Source: Candidatus Saccharibacteria bacterium UBA2018
GTDB lineage: Bacteria; Patescibacteriota; Saccharimonadia; Saccharimonadales; Saccharimonadaceae
DNA: 64,000 nt
Assembly (NCBI GenBank): GCA_002335175.1
Contig: DDCA01000002.1
Coordinates: forward strand, 62,001-126,000
Direction of reading: 5' to 3'
Position 1 is the first letter of the stretch, and each line of letters opens with the position of its first letter. The notes beneath the pieces were generated by a model. That model saw only the letters and a list, made by a program, of their open reading frames with translations, made no database searches and had not been told where the DNA came from. Shown piece after piece: positions 17,201-25,272 of this stretch. Both the position numbers and the translations under genes were made by a program.

Positions 17201-18270
17201 TCTCCGCCCGTTCCGACCTCGTCAATGTTTGCCTGGCTGATAGCAAGCTTAACGGTAGGCATTGTCCGTTGTTCTTTCGTAACATTTTTGCAGGTTTCCC
17301 CGTAACAAACTTTGTAGTTACCCGGTTTTACGTTTTCGAAATCGAATGTTTTGTAAAGGTGGATCGCTCCGCCGCAGGCTCTATCAGGATCGCACCCTGG
17401 GTACTCAAGAGTCACATCTTTTGTATCAAGGACTTTGTCATCTTTGTCGCGAAGCTCGATGGTCAGCGGCCCAACCGTCTGTTTTGCGTTTGGATCATCA
17501 AGCCGCGGGTTTACGTCAAGCTCAACCCGAATGGCGCCTTTGCTAAATTCACCGAACGCAACGCTACTCGGTTGATACTTAATCTTTGTCTTGGTCTGGC
17601 ACTTCGTGTCTATCTTGTCGACACAGTACGTCCACGTACCTTCAGCTACTTTGTAGAACGTTCCGTAGTAGTTGCCGTCTTTTGCAATATTTGATTTAAA
17701 GCTCGCGGTTGCCCCAGAGGCGGACTTAATACTGAATGTAACGCGCTTTGGCGCACTTTTCGGGTCGTCCTTGTAATATTGGTTGTACAGAACGACGTCG
17801 ACTTCCATCTGAGCCTCGGACTCGGCGCCTTGGTCGCCGCCGATTTGAACAGTCGAATCTTGCCAGCCATCTATGACCGACTCGGCATCTGAGCAGTTTT
17901 GGCCCGGGTCACCAGGATTACCGGCACTAGGGGTCACAAATACGGCGAGCGTAGCGGACTTACGGTCACTCGATATCGTGAGCCGCAAAGTGGGTTTACA
18001 GAAGTCTTCGCCGGACTGAGGAAGTTCTATAGTTGCAGCTGCAGTGTTGCCGCTAACGGTGAACGTTGTTGCGGAAGGAAGGCTTCCACCTGTCGCCTGG
18101 ATTGTCGTTGAGCTTGCCCAAGTGTACGTTTCGCCGGCTGCATAGACTGGCGAAGTAGCAACGAGACTAACAAGCGGGGCGATAAATAAAGCAAAAATTG
18201 GCAACCCTGCAAAGAGAAGCCGACGGAGAGCACCTGTGATGCGCGTTTGTTTTTGGTTTTGTTTATTCAT
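14296..18270 (-). CDS. VirB6/TrbL-like polytopic T4SS protein with long repeat-containing tail
   Basis: 1324 residues. Signal peptide (about 1-45), extracytoplasmic beta-rich domain with several cysteines to ~350, a core of about seven hydrophobic helices (about 410-640) containing LLPNTEDWFKKWRKAF, then a highly charged, mostly helical cytoplasmic tail of ~680 residues. The tail holds tandem 31-residue repeats from residue 816. VirB6-type proteins line the inner-membrane channel. Start at 18270 is chosen because GGGG lies seven bases upstream and a signal peptide follows. The core is paralogous to the protein at 19488-22907. Tail function is unknown. Confidence 0.82.
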   Translation of the reverse strand: MNKQNQKQTRITGALRRLLFAGLPIFALFIAPLVSLVATSPVYAAGETYTWASSTTIQATGGSLPSATTFTVSGNTAAATIELPQSGEDFCKPTLRLTISSDRKSATLAVFVTPSAGNPGDPGQNCSDAESVIDGWQDSTVQIGGDQGAESEAQMEVDVVLYNQYYKDDPKSAPKRVTFSIKSASGATASFKSNIAKDGNYYGTFYKVAEGTWTYCVDKIDTKCQTKTKIKYQPSSVAFGEFSKGAIRVELDVNPRLDDPNAKQTVGPLTIELRDKDDKVLDTKDVTLEYPGCDPDRACGGAIHLYKTFDFENVKPGNYKVCYGETCKNVTKEQRTMPTVKLAISQANIDEVGTGGDEESETTCAVDGVGWIVCPVMTFLAKLNDSAFGFLNNLLGIRPALFTDKGTLAAWSAFRDIANVAFVVAFLVIVYSQVTGMGVSNYGVKKLLPRIFVAALLVNLSYWICAVATDLSNIIGSSSYSLLKDSIDVSVAGGGGGAGSETWSNVMAGVLAVAAGVLLVAVVIMAPTVLLALALILMILIARQALVIMLIVISPLAFVAYLLPNTEDWFKKWRKAFTVTLMVYPIVGVIFGASTLASNILMNVAQDGTGGGDDEQLLKIVALSVLAVPLFAVPVVLKGSLSAAGAIGSKIAALSDRTNRMAGKDVGKFAQAAGNLAKERALAGGGVFGAGGLIRGRARRNHMYDALERRGKAAEASFINTDGTASRREQRAIGAEETARLNTDINRDVAKKQHLADNHSLHTRATTAGLDLHNDEEIHKDEATADYIAANPTQYNSLYDAQGKLKEEQDKSKTNYNRTAAGNATGQRLKASGEDLSQSENEINRDYKRSAVGQAQAQTRQVIEGDIENADKDAKRAYKISTDGQAQAQTGKVLDKEIGIADKATELVYAESAAGRAQAQREQAVQGDLEIAHSEDVADFKQSDVAVEQAISKDAVKQREAIADSFAGTAATAVNRRVRVEAQAAKDALTAAEAGEAALVQELRTEAGAEANPGYEDVARDLSAADIEKRVQTQRTGAANRKADVEYAHAVRDESSGLATTAGGIEGAAGVSQAKAVAKQTIIDAFKKGVAAEATLFSDVKEDQMLGDPDANGNILPGNLSDPDILDQPDEKISAMGSVIAKRQHMKSHIRLWERMGELQKQVQAEEATASAIADPDAREAALARVQERKDKLVNLQQQVMADKSKKPFGIGDEAQGKATVGEYDEDIYESTRARILTHLSPEALASMDPDDLSMIYELGRQGKLGPEHTAKIKEAYQAWKDSDILKDKLKDKARVLLEPFARDDLASGPDSAKYPAIADMPNP
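15454..15825 (-). repeat. Four tandem 93-bp coding repeats (31 residues each) in the VirB6-like tail
   Basis: Each unit begins Y-x-x-(S/T) followed three residues later by G-x-A and runs exactly 31 residues: YNRTAAGNATG..., YKRSAVGQAQAQ..., YKISTDGQAQAQ..., YAESAAGRAQAQ.... A degenerate fifth (FKQSDVAVEQA) follows. The QAQAQ centre and charged second half suggest a regular helical repeat. Confidence 0.75.
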
Positions 18271-18294
18271 GAATTCCCCAAAATGGTCTGTTTC

Positions 18295-18324
18295 ATTATA
18301 CGCACATACCCTAAACATAAGCAA
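18295..18324 (-). promoter_or_regulatory. Sigma-70 type promoter for the VirB6-like gene at 14296
   Basis: On the minus strand TTGCTT (-35), an 18-base spacer and TATAAT (-10) lie 25 bases before the start codon, leaving space for the GGGG ribosome site. Confidence 0.6.
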
Positions 18325-18334
18325 TAATCAAGCC

Positions 18335-18369
18335 AAAAAATTAGCCCCTTGCCTATTCAGGGGGCTAAT
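18335..18369 (-). terminator. Rho-independent terminator after the 18391-19362 gene
   Basis: Minus-strand hairpin with ATTAGCCCC arms (18340-18369) followed by a run of T (18335-18339). It separates this gene from the next promoter. Confidence 0.8.
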
Positions 18370-18390
18370 GAAATGAGTTATCGGTTTATG

Positions 18391-19362
18391 TTACGACTGT
18401 ACTTCAGAGGAATTCAGCGAAAAGCTGGTAGAAACCCAGGTTGCCGTGTATTGATCGGCTGGCGCATCTGACCAACCCTCGACATCTTGGCGTTGGAAAG
18501 TTTCAGTCCATGACTCAAGCATCTTAAATTCCACGATATCTTGGCCAGGGGTGTAATTGCCGTAAGTGGTCTTAAGGACGGTATAGGTAATGGTCACCTC
18601 GTCTTTATTGGTCGTACTTGGCGAAACCGAATCGATACTTTGGAGCACGATGCTGCTTACCGGGTAGTCGGGATTTTGCTCACTAAAATCTTTGATAGCT
18701 TCACTTTGGGCACGAATCTGCTCAACTTCATCTTGGACATCACCGAACTCACCAGGAGCTATTTGTCCATAGGCTGCAATGATTGCATCGTTACTGCCCG
18801 TTTCAGTTGCCACCGTAAGGTTATTGAGATGGTCATTGACCACGTCGTTCAGGACTTCTTGGTTTACGTAAGGAGTTACATCGGTAGCGCCTACGGGGCC
18901 ATCGCCACTAGAAGAGCCAACCTGGTCGTACCAGGCTTCGTCAATGAAGTAGTCTGACTCTACTGCATAATACATTGCCTCGCGCTGTTCGGCAGGACTC
19001 AGTTCGCCGCCAGGTTCTAGCTCTGGAGGTTCGGCAGTTTCGCCAGGGTTAGCCGGGGCAGAATTGCCGGGGTTGGGGTTGTTCAGGGCTTCTTCTATAG
19101 GGTCGGTAAAGGCTTTTTTAACACCCATGAAGGTGGCTACGCCTAGTAGGGTGTTTGCAGCGGCTACTCCAGCAATAGCTCTTTTGTGCCTTTGGAAAAA
19201 CGAACGATTGTCAAGTTGAGCTGGAGAATCGGGAGTGACCAACACCTCTTCCGAAAGCGGGACATCCGATTCACGTACAGGTGCCTCATCATGATGAACC
19301 CCGGAATGCGGTATGCTTCCTCGAACAGTGTCAGTTGAGTCGGGTTGCTGCTCAATACTCAT
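18391..19362 (-). CDS. Single-pass membrane protein of unknown function
   Basis: 323 residues: acidic ~55-residue cytoplasmic N-terminus, one helix at about 61-80 (RAIAGVAAANTLLGVATFMG), a Pro/Glu/Asn-rich linker and an outside domain of ~200 residues. No family recognised. The ATG at 19362 has AAGGA nine bases upstream; a start seven codons earlier would place that site inside the gene. It sits between the two VirB6-like genes with its own promoter and terminator, so it is probably a separately expressed part of the same locus. Confidence 0.8.
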   Translation of the reverse strand: MSIEQQPDSTDTVRGSIPHSGVHHDEAPVRESDVPLSEEVLVTPDSPAQLDNRSFFQRHKRAIAGVAAANTLLGVATFMGVKKAFTDPIEEALNNPNPGNSAPANPGETAEPPELEPGGELSPAEQREAMYYAVESDYFIDEAWYDQVGSSSGDGPVGATDVTPYVNQEVLNDVVNDHLNNLTVATETGSNDAIIAAYGQIAPGEFGDVQDEVEQIRAQSEAIKDFSEQNPDYPVSSIVLQSIDSVSPSTTNKDEVTITYTVLKTTYGNYTPGQDIVEFKMLESWTETFQRQDVEGWSDAPADQYTATWVSTSFSLNSSEVQS

Positions 19363-19422
19363 CGGTGGTGGTTCCTTGCGCATCTCAGCGCATTAAACAA
19401 GCGTAATTGTGCTTATGTCCCT

Positions 19423-19451
19423 ACTATACACCTTATGCTTAAAAAAGTCAA
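19423..19451 (-). promoter_or_regulatory. Sigma-70 type promoter of the 18391-19362 gene
   Basis: Minus strand: TTGACT, 17-base spacer, TATAGT. It is close to consensus and lies about 60 bases before the start codon. Confidence 0.7.
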
Positions 19452-19487
19452 GTAAGTAATCTTCACATCAAGAGTTGACTTTCCGGT

Positions 19488-22400
19488 TTAAAGATTCGGG
19501 TCAACATCCCACTCTTTGTAGTAACTACCCGGTCGGTGTACCCCAGGAATAGCCACGGGAGCACGGAATTCCGCAGTGGTCTGTTCAGCCATCTTGCTTC
19601 GTGGAACAATAGCCTTGTTCGCATCGACGATGTAACGACGGTCGTCTCTTCCGTTACCTTCGGGAGCGTATTCGGTTGGGTTAACAAAGGCCAAGATGTC
19701 ATTCATGGCACCACGGTTACGGTCATCAATACCGGCGTTGATGTTCTCGTTACCCTGCAGGCGGAGAATAGCGCTTTCCAGGGTGCTTTTGACTTGCTGT
19801 TGCTTCTCGGCATCCAGCCTTGAGTAGAAGCCATTTGGATTATTAAGGTCTTCAACCAGTGTTTTAAGTTCGTCAATATCGGCCTTGAGCATCTTCTCCG
19901 GACTGAATTTACCACCGGTGGCATCACGGACGAATGCCATGCGCATGTCGTCGACCATGGTACCGGCCCGGGCTTCACTCTTGTTGGTACCAGAGTAAGT
20001 AACCAAGCTGTGCGGCGTGCCTTTAACGGCGTCGTCGAAGAACTGCTGCCAATCGCGGCGGCGACCAATCTCTGCTTTATCCGTGATTCGCTTCGACGTG
20101 TCAATTTGTGCAAAGCCATGCTCGTTTAGTATCAGGAAGCCATCATCATCACGCAGCGCTTCATAGTAGTTTCCGTGATCGTCGACCATCATACCCATGT
20201 GAGCAATTGCGTCACGGATTTCGTTGGCGTCTTGGTTGTTTCCCTTGTCCTCGAGCAGGGCGTACATGGCTGCTTGACGCATTTCGGTGGTCGCCTCTTT
20301 GCCGTCCGGCATCGTGCCTTCTCGCATCAACTTGTGAAGCTGGAAGCGGGTCATTTCACTTGTAAGAGCCCGGTTGGTCTTCTTGACCTCTTCTACCGCG
20401 GCATTGATGACCTCATCCTTCGCCTTCGCGTAAATGCGGGTTTGGGCACGGTCACCGCCGATACCGCCGGCGCGGATGAGCAATTCGGGATCACCCGCTC
20501 CTTCGGCGCTTGCCTTGAATGCTTCTGCCAAGTTTTCCTTTTGCTTTAGCTTGGCGGCTTCGATGGCGCGGTCACTGACCTCGATATTTTCTTGGTGCTT
20601 CTTGATCTGGCCGGCGTACGTCTTGTCGCTCTGTGTCGTGATGGTCGGTGCAGAAGCTCCCTCGGCAACGATGTTTTCGACCAGCGTGGTCCATTCTTTC
20701 TTTGAGTCTTCAAGAGCTCTTTCGGCTGTCGTCTCTTGCAAGCGCAAGTTACGCAGGTTGCCGTCGAATTCTGGATCGGTAGTTTTAGTTGTGATGCGTT
20801 CCCAGTTATCTTCAGCGCGTTGCTTCAGTGTATTTTCAATAGTCGCAGCTTCTTTTTCAAGCCGGACGGTCCGCACGTTCATGGCTTTTAATGCCTGGTC
20901 GCCAAATACAGTGCGTTGGAGTTGCGCCTTGCCTGCGGCATCGACTTCCTTGACATGCATCTCGGCAACACCTTTATCGACACTTGTTTGTACTTTGGCT
21001 GCCCGAAGGTGTGCGTAGCCGGCATCCGTATTGACTGCGGTTTGGAGCGTGCGCTCGTCTTGGGCGGACATTGCTTCTTCGGTAATCTTTGATCGGCCCT
21101 GGGCTAAGCGGGTGTCTGTCAGCATACCGCGGCGGGTTGCGTCGCCCTGAACCAAATTCTGCCAGTGTTCTTCGTGGTGAGCCTCGGTCTGATCATGCAG
21201 CATCTGATTGTCGCGTTTATAGGTGTCGAGGTTGCCGTGGCCGTCTTGGCGCCAACCGAATCGAGAACGGGTATCGCGGGTTCCGTGGTTGTCGTAGCCC
21301 CAGCGGCCGGTTTGGTTGTGCCAATAATTCTCGGCTGCCGACTCGTCTTCTTTGCGCTGCGTCTCGCGGTATTGCTTACGTGCGTAGTTCGCGGCGGCCC
21401 TCTGGCGTACAAGTGTCCGCGGAGTCCAGTTGCGCCCGCCGAAGTTTCCGGTTTGCCGGCGCTCGGCATTGAGAGCATTGTTGCGGGCAATAAAATCCTT
21501 GCGGCGTTCTTCGTTATGGTTCTTTACCCGGTCGAACAGGCCTTTTTGCCTATCGTTGACGATGCCCCCAATACGGTTAAGAACCCCGCCACCCAGTTTA
21601 AGCAGCAACGGCGTTATAGCAAGCGGCGTTACCATGACGCCGAGGCCTAGGATAATCTGCTCGATACTAGTGGCGGTGCGGATGATGACTTCCCCGGCCA
21701 GTTGGGCACCGCCGAAGACGGCTGCGAAGGCCGGGAACATGACCAGCATGTTCACAAAAATATCTCGCCAGCGTCCGAACCACTTTTCTGTGTTGGGAAG
21801 AATATAGGCGGCGAACGCCAGCGGCGCGACGGCAATCAGGACGATGATGATTGCTTGGCGGGCTGCCAAAATCAGGAACGTTACGATAATAACGAGCGCG
21901 GCACCAAACAGGAACGTAGCCAGCATCATCCAAAGTCCGCCCAGTCCCCCAATAGCGCCAGGCAGCACTAACGCACCGGCAATTGCCCCACCACTTCCTG
22001 CTAGTACCCACGTGGTAACACTTGTCCAGTTAACATCGGCATCGTCACCGGCTGACGAACCCGACACGACATTGTCACGAACATTCTCAAACAATTGATT
22101 TACGCTGTGGCCGGCAATGTTTGAAGCGTCGACCGCTGCCGAGCAGATGATGTACGAGACATTGACCAAGATGGCCGCGATGATAATACGGGGAATTATC
22201 TTTCGTATTTCGTAGCCGGAGAAGCCGCCGCCGGCGAGGTAGCTATAAATAATAACAAGGAAGCCGATGACAAAAAGTATGTTGGCTATGTCGCGGCTAT
22301 ACACCCAAACACGGTAGATAGGATTATCGACCGAGTTGGTAATTGGCTGAACCAATAGGAAGCCCTGTACGCGTTCGTAAATAAAGTCCATACCCTCGGA

Positions 22401-22907
22401 TACGCCGTACATGATAGGACAGACCAGCCAGCCAATACCGTCGATGGTGCAGGTATCGGTAACTGCACCGTCATCGGTATCGGCACCTTCAAGCGGATCG
22501 GCCGGGGTTAATGTAATGGTTTTTTCACCGGATGGATCGGAATAGCGATTAGGCGGATTAAGAGTATATTCAATATAGGTTGCCTCTTTGGCACTTTTCG
22601 GAGTAATACCATCATCGAAATAGATTAATTTGACGGTCTTTGGTGTCGGTCCGAGCGACTCGTATTGGTAGACCTGCGCACCATTCGGAATTTTGTTAAC
22701 CCCGCTTGCTCCGGATATATCAGTCGGTTTGTAGGTCTCGCCATCATAAGCGATATTGTCGCCGTCCCAATTGGCATCGGCGGCATATACAGGGGTAGAG
22801 GTGGCAAATAAGTACGCGAACGAAGCCACAAATATGGAAGTGGCAAGCATGACAAAACTCCGCGCGGTATGCCTACCTCGCGGGAAACCTAAGATTGATT
22901 CCCACAT
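19488..22907 (-). CDS. VirB6/TrbL-like polytopic T4SS protein (second paralog)
   Basis: 1139 residues. N-terminal signal-type helix ending STPVYAAD, an outside domain to about residue 190, a membrane core at about 195-470 containing ILPNTEKWFGRWRDIF (counterpart of LLPNTEDWFKKW in the paralog at 14296-18270), then a charged helical cytoplasmic tail of ~650 residues rich in Arg/Glu/Gln. Both paralogs share CxIDGIGWLVCPxM / CAVDGVGWIVCPVM before the core. A promoter nine bases before the ATG predicts a leaderless mRNA. Channel role by family analogy; the tail is of unknown function. Confidence 0.82.
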   Translation of the reverse strand: MWESILGFPRGRHTARSFVMLATSIFVASFAYLFATSTPVYAADANWDGDNIAYDGETYKPTDISGASGVNKIPNGAQVYQYESLGPTPKTVKLIYFDDGITPKSAKEATYIEYTLNPPNRYSDPSGEKTITLTPADPLEGADTDDGAVTDTCTIDGIGWLVCPIMYGVSEGMDFIYERVQGFLLVQPITNSVDNPIYRVWVYSRDIANILFVIGFLVIIYSYLAGGGFSGYEIRKIIPRIIIAAILVNVSYIICSAAVDASNIAGHSVNQLFENVRDNVVSGSSAGDDADVNWTSVTTWVLAGSGGAIAGALVLPGAIGGLGGLWMMLATFLFGAALVIIVTFLILAARQAIIIVLIAVAPLAFAAYILPNTEKWFGRWRDIFVNMLVMFPAFAAVFGGAQLAGEVIIRTATSIEQIILGLGVMVTPLAITPLLLKLGGGVLNRIGGIVNDRQKGLFDRVKNHNEERRKDFIARNNALNAERRQTGNFGGRNWTPRTLVRQRAAANYARKQYRETQRKEDESAAENYWHNQTGRWGYDNHGTRDTRSRFGWRQDGHGNLDTYKRDNQMLHDQTEAHHEEHWQNLVQGDATRRGMLTDTRLAQGRSKITEEAMSAQDERTLQTAVNTDAGYAHLRAAKVQTSVDKGVAEMHVKEVDAAGKAQLQRTVFGDQALKAMNVRTVRLEKEAATIENTLKQRAEDNWERITTKTTDPEFDGNLRNLRLQETTAERALEDSKKEWTTLVENIVAEGASAPTITTQSDKTYAGQIKKHQENIEVSDRAIEAAKLKQKENLAEAFKASAEGAGDPELLIRAGGIGGDRAQTRIYAKAKDEVINAAVEEVKKTNRALTSEMTRFQLHKLMREGTMPDGKEATTEMRQAAMYALLEDKGNNQDANEIRDAIAHMGMMVDDHGNYYEALRDDDGFLILNEHGFAQIDTSKRITDKAEIGRRRDWQQFFDDAVKGTPHSLVTYSGTNKSEARAGTMVDDMRMAFVRDATGGKFSPEKMLKADIDELKTLVEDLNNPNGFYSRLDAEKQQQVKSTLESAILRLQGNENINAGIDDRNRGAMNDILAFVNPTEYAPEGNGRDDRRYIVDANKAIVPRSKMAEQTTAEFRAPVAIPGVHRPGSYYKEWDVDPNL

Positions 22908-22916
22908 ACTGCCTGA

Positions 22917-22945
22917 ATAGTATCATTTAACAGATAAAAAGTCAA
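22917..22945 (-). promoter_or_regulatory. Promoter of the second VirB6-like gene, leaderless
   Basis: Minus strand: TTGACT, 17-base spacer, TACTAT. Only nine bases separate the -10 element from the ATG at 22907. It is back to back with the pilin-operon promoter. Confidence 0.65.
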
Positions 22946-22990
22946 GGTTCGCTCTCGAGAATTGTGAGGCGCTAAAACCAGGAAACAAAG

Positions 22991-23019
22991 TTGCTTTTAG
23001 CGCGTAAATGTCGTACATT
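22991..23019 (+). promoter_or_regulatory. Promoter of the VirB2-like operon, leaderless
   Basis: TTGCTT, 17-base spacer, TACATT, then nine bases to the ATG at 23029. It is divergent from the VirB6 promoter, so the 84-base gap could coordinate both halves of the secretion locus. Confidence 0.6.
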
Positions 23020-23028
23020 GTGCTTAGT

Positions 23029-23670
23029 ATGAAAATAAAACAAATAAGCATGATGACTCTCCTTGTGTTTGCCATTTCAGTCGTTGGATCGATAACAGTG
23101 GTGGACAATGCTTTCGCCGTCTCAAAGAGCCGTTGGGTGTCGATATTGTGTGATAGCTTTCAGGGGCCGACTGCGGAAGGGACTGTTGCCGACGAATGTC
23201 GCAGAGACGCCGAAGACGGAAAACTGTCAAAGCGATGGTATGACAAAGTTATCAACTACGATGACTGGAAAAACAAAACGGCTGCTCAGCTATACGAGCA
23301 CATCGGCAAGACTCCACCGAGTGAGGATACAGATGATAGTGGAGATTCTAACCCAATTGCAGGCAATGGTTGCGGCGGCGTTGACACGGCTGTTATCAAG
23401 TGTGACCAGAATAACAGCGGAAGCGATATTGAGAATAACGGTATTTGGGGGCTACTGCTCATTGCCATCAATATCCTGACGGCTGGTGTTGGAGTATTGG
23501 CAGTCGGCGGTATCGTGTATGCAGCAATCTTGTACACAACAGCTGAAGACAAAGCAGACCAAATCCGAAAATCAACCGATATCATTACCAACGTCGTGAT
23601 TGGCCTAGTGGCCTTCGCCCTTATGTGGGCTGGGCTGAACTTCATAATCCCAGGCGGAGTCTTCTCATGA
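23029..23670 (+). CDS. VirB2/TrbC-like membrane protein with long outside domain
   Basis: 213 residues. Signal-type helix to about residue 31 (DNAFA), a soluble domain of ~100 residues with four cysteines, then two membrane helices in the C-terminal 75 residues (WGLLLIAINILTAGVGVLAV... and VVIGLVAFALMWAGLNFI). The two-helix end matches the following five genes. The start at 23029 is placed nine bases after the -10 element. First gene of the pilin-like operon; it overlaps the next gene by ATGA. Confidence 0.8.
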   Translation: MKIKQISMMTLLVFAISVVGSITVVDNAFAVSKSRWVSILCDSFQGPTAEGTVADECRRDAEDGKLSKRWYDKVINYDDWKNKTAAQLYEHIGKTPPSEDTDDSGDSNPIAGNGCGGVDTAVIKCDQNNSGSDIENNGIWGLLLIAINILTAGVGVLAVGGIVYAAILYTTAEDKADQIRKSTDIITNVVIGLVAFALMWAGLNFIIPGGVFS

Positions 23671-24137
23671 TGAAACGACTAAGAAACGCTATCTTGTCAT
23701 TTGGTATCCTTGCTTTTTTGGCGAGTGCATTGCTTTCGGTTGTGGCAGTGTCGCCGGCCATGGCTAAAGATGATAAATATTTTGGTGACGGCGATGGATG
23801 TAGCACAAGCTTTCTGACTTTTCCCACCTGGTATGAGGGCCTGCCACGGGACGGTTGTGCAATCGATGCACCTCAAGGAAGCGGCAAAGACGGGGGTAAC
23901 ATTTCGGCCTTCGTGTGGCGTATTGTACTTAATATCATTGAGATAGCATTGCAGGCTGTTGCCTACGCGGCGGTCGGGTTTATTATCTTTGGTGGCTATA
24001 AGTACCTAATTAGTATCAGTTCGCCAGATAGAATTGTGACGGCCCGAAAGACCATCCTCAATGCCATTATCGGCTTGGTTATATCGATATTGTCGGTGGC
24101 AATAGTTAACCTGGTGGCGGGAGGCATTAAACCGTGA
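23667..24137 (+). CDS. VirB2/TrbC-like membrane protein
   Basis: 156 residues: signal peptide (about 1-31, SPAMA), a short cysteine-containing segment, then two helices separated by a short polar loop (ISSPDRIVTARKTILNAIIGL). The ATGA overlap with the previous stop fixes the start at 23667. T4SS pilins of the VirB2/TrbC type have this signal-plus-two-helix build, but family membership is inferred from topology and neighbours. Confidence 0.78.
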   Translation: MMKRLRNAILSFGILAFLASALLSVVAVSPAMAKDDKYFGDGDGCSTSFLTFPTWYEGLPRDGCAIDAPQGSGKDGGNISAFVWRIVLNIIEIALQAVAYAAVGFIIFGGYKYLISISSPDRIVTARKTILNAIIGLVISILSVAIVNLVAGGIKP

Positions 24138-24418
24138 ACAGTTTGTTGTATTTTGCAGCGAAAGTAGATCCTTCGCAGGTAGGTATTTGGGAAATAGGTT
24201 CCGAAAATGTGATTATGGGTGTTCTGAACGCTGTCTACTTTGCGGCCGGAGTTACCGCAGTTATCGTCATTATCGTGTCGGGTATCTTCTATAGCATCTC
24301 CCAAGGTGATGCCGCTAAACTCAAACGGGCAAAAGATGGTATCCTATACAGTATTGTCGGACTGGTGGTAATCATGTTCGCCTTCGTCATAACCAATTAC
24401 GTGATAGGAAATTTCTAA
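24134..24418 (+). CDS. Small VirB2/TrbC-like two-helix protein
   Basis: 94 residues, GTG start overlapping the previous TGA (GTGA). No cleavable signal; two helices flank the conserved loop (SISQGDAAKLKRAKDGILYSIVGL). Shortest member of the paralog set. It overlaps the next gene by one base (TAATG), so translation is coupled. Confidence 0.78.
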   Translation: MNSLLYFAAKVDPSQVGIWEIGSENVIMGVLNAVYFAAGVTAVIVIIVSGIFYSISQGDAAKLKRAKDGILYSIVGLVVIMFAFVITNYVIGNF

Positions 24419-24789
24419 TGAAACGACTTCGCAACCTACTCATAACCCTAGGACTTATCGGCGGACTGTCTTTTGCAGTTGCAGTGCCGGCTGGTGCGAT
24501 AAATGTCATCGATAATGCCTGTAAGGGGGGTAATAAAGACACTGCCGTTTGTAAGGCGCAAGGCGACACGGCCGGACCACTCGTCCGAAGTATCATCAAT
24601 ATCCTGCTGTTCGTTGTGGGTGTTATATCGGTCATCATGATTATTGTTGGCGGTATCCGCTATACCATATCGAATGGCGATGCTAGCCAAATAAAATCCG
24701 CCAAGGATACAGTGCTCTACTCCGTTGTCGGCCTGGTCGTAGCGATGCTTGCCTACGCAATCGTTAACTATGTAATCGCCCAATTTTAA
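24418..24789 (+). CDS. VirB2/TrbC-like pilin candidate
   Basis: 123 residues: signal peptide ending VPAGA (about 1-28), a short mature N-terminus with two cysteines, then helix 1, the loop TISNGDASQIKSAKDTVLYS and helix 2 ending AIVNYVIAQF. The mature size of roughly 95 residues fits VirB2-type pilins. Fourth gene of the operon. Confidence 0.8.
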   Translation: MKRLRNLLITLGLIGGLSFAVAVPAGAINVIDNACKGGNKDTAVCKAQGDTAGPLVRSIINILLFVVGVISVIMIIVGGIRYTISNGDASQIKSAKDTVLYSVVGLVVAMLAYAIVNYVIAQF

Positions 24790-24800
24790 AAAGGAGGAGT

Positions 24801-25202
24801 ATGAAAACACTTATTAACAAAATCATCACAGCTGGACTGGTCGCGACGCTCGCGTTCGCTGGCAGCTTTGCATTTGTTAGCCAACCTGCTTTTGCTGGTG
24901 ATGTTGACCCGGGACAAGAAGTCAAAGATGGCGTTCAAGCTGCCGGCGGTACTGGTGCAAGAAATAATAATCTTTCAGGATTTATTCAAACGATTATCAA
25001 CGTGCTGTTATTTGTTATTGGAGCAGCAGCGGTCATTATGATTGTGATTGGTGGTATCCGCTATGTACTTTCAAATGGCGATTCGGCACAAATCAACGGG
25101 GCGAAGAACACGATTCTTTATGCGGTTATCGGACTTGTGGTGGCACTACTCGCCTACGCAATCGTCAACTTTGTCATTACTCAGTTCATTAAGAACCCCT
25201 AA
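24801..25202 (+). CDS. VirB2/TrbC-like pilin candidate
   Basis: 133 residues with strong AAAGGAGGAG ribosome site. Signal peptide ending PAFA (about 1-32), a short Gly-rich mature N-terminus, then helix 1, loop VLSNGDSAQINGAKNTILYA and helix 2. Nearly the same core as the neighbours at 24418 and 25273, so recent duplication is likely. The strong ribosome site suggests higher expression than the coupled genes before it. Confidence 0.82.
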   Translation: MKTLINKIITAGLVATLAFAGSFAFVSQPAFAGDVDPGQEVKDGVQAAGGTGARNNNLSGFIQTIINVLLFVIGAAAVIMIVIGGIRYVLSNGDSAQINGAKNTILYAVIGLVVALLAYAIVNFVITQFIKNP

Positions 25203-25272
25203 TAACCTCTTAACAAACTACCCGACATCTGCTATAACCATAGTAAAGAACTAGAAAGGAATAATAATTCGT

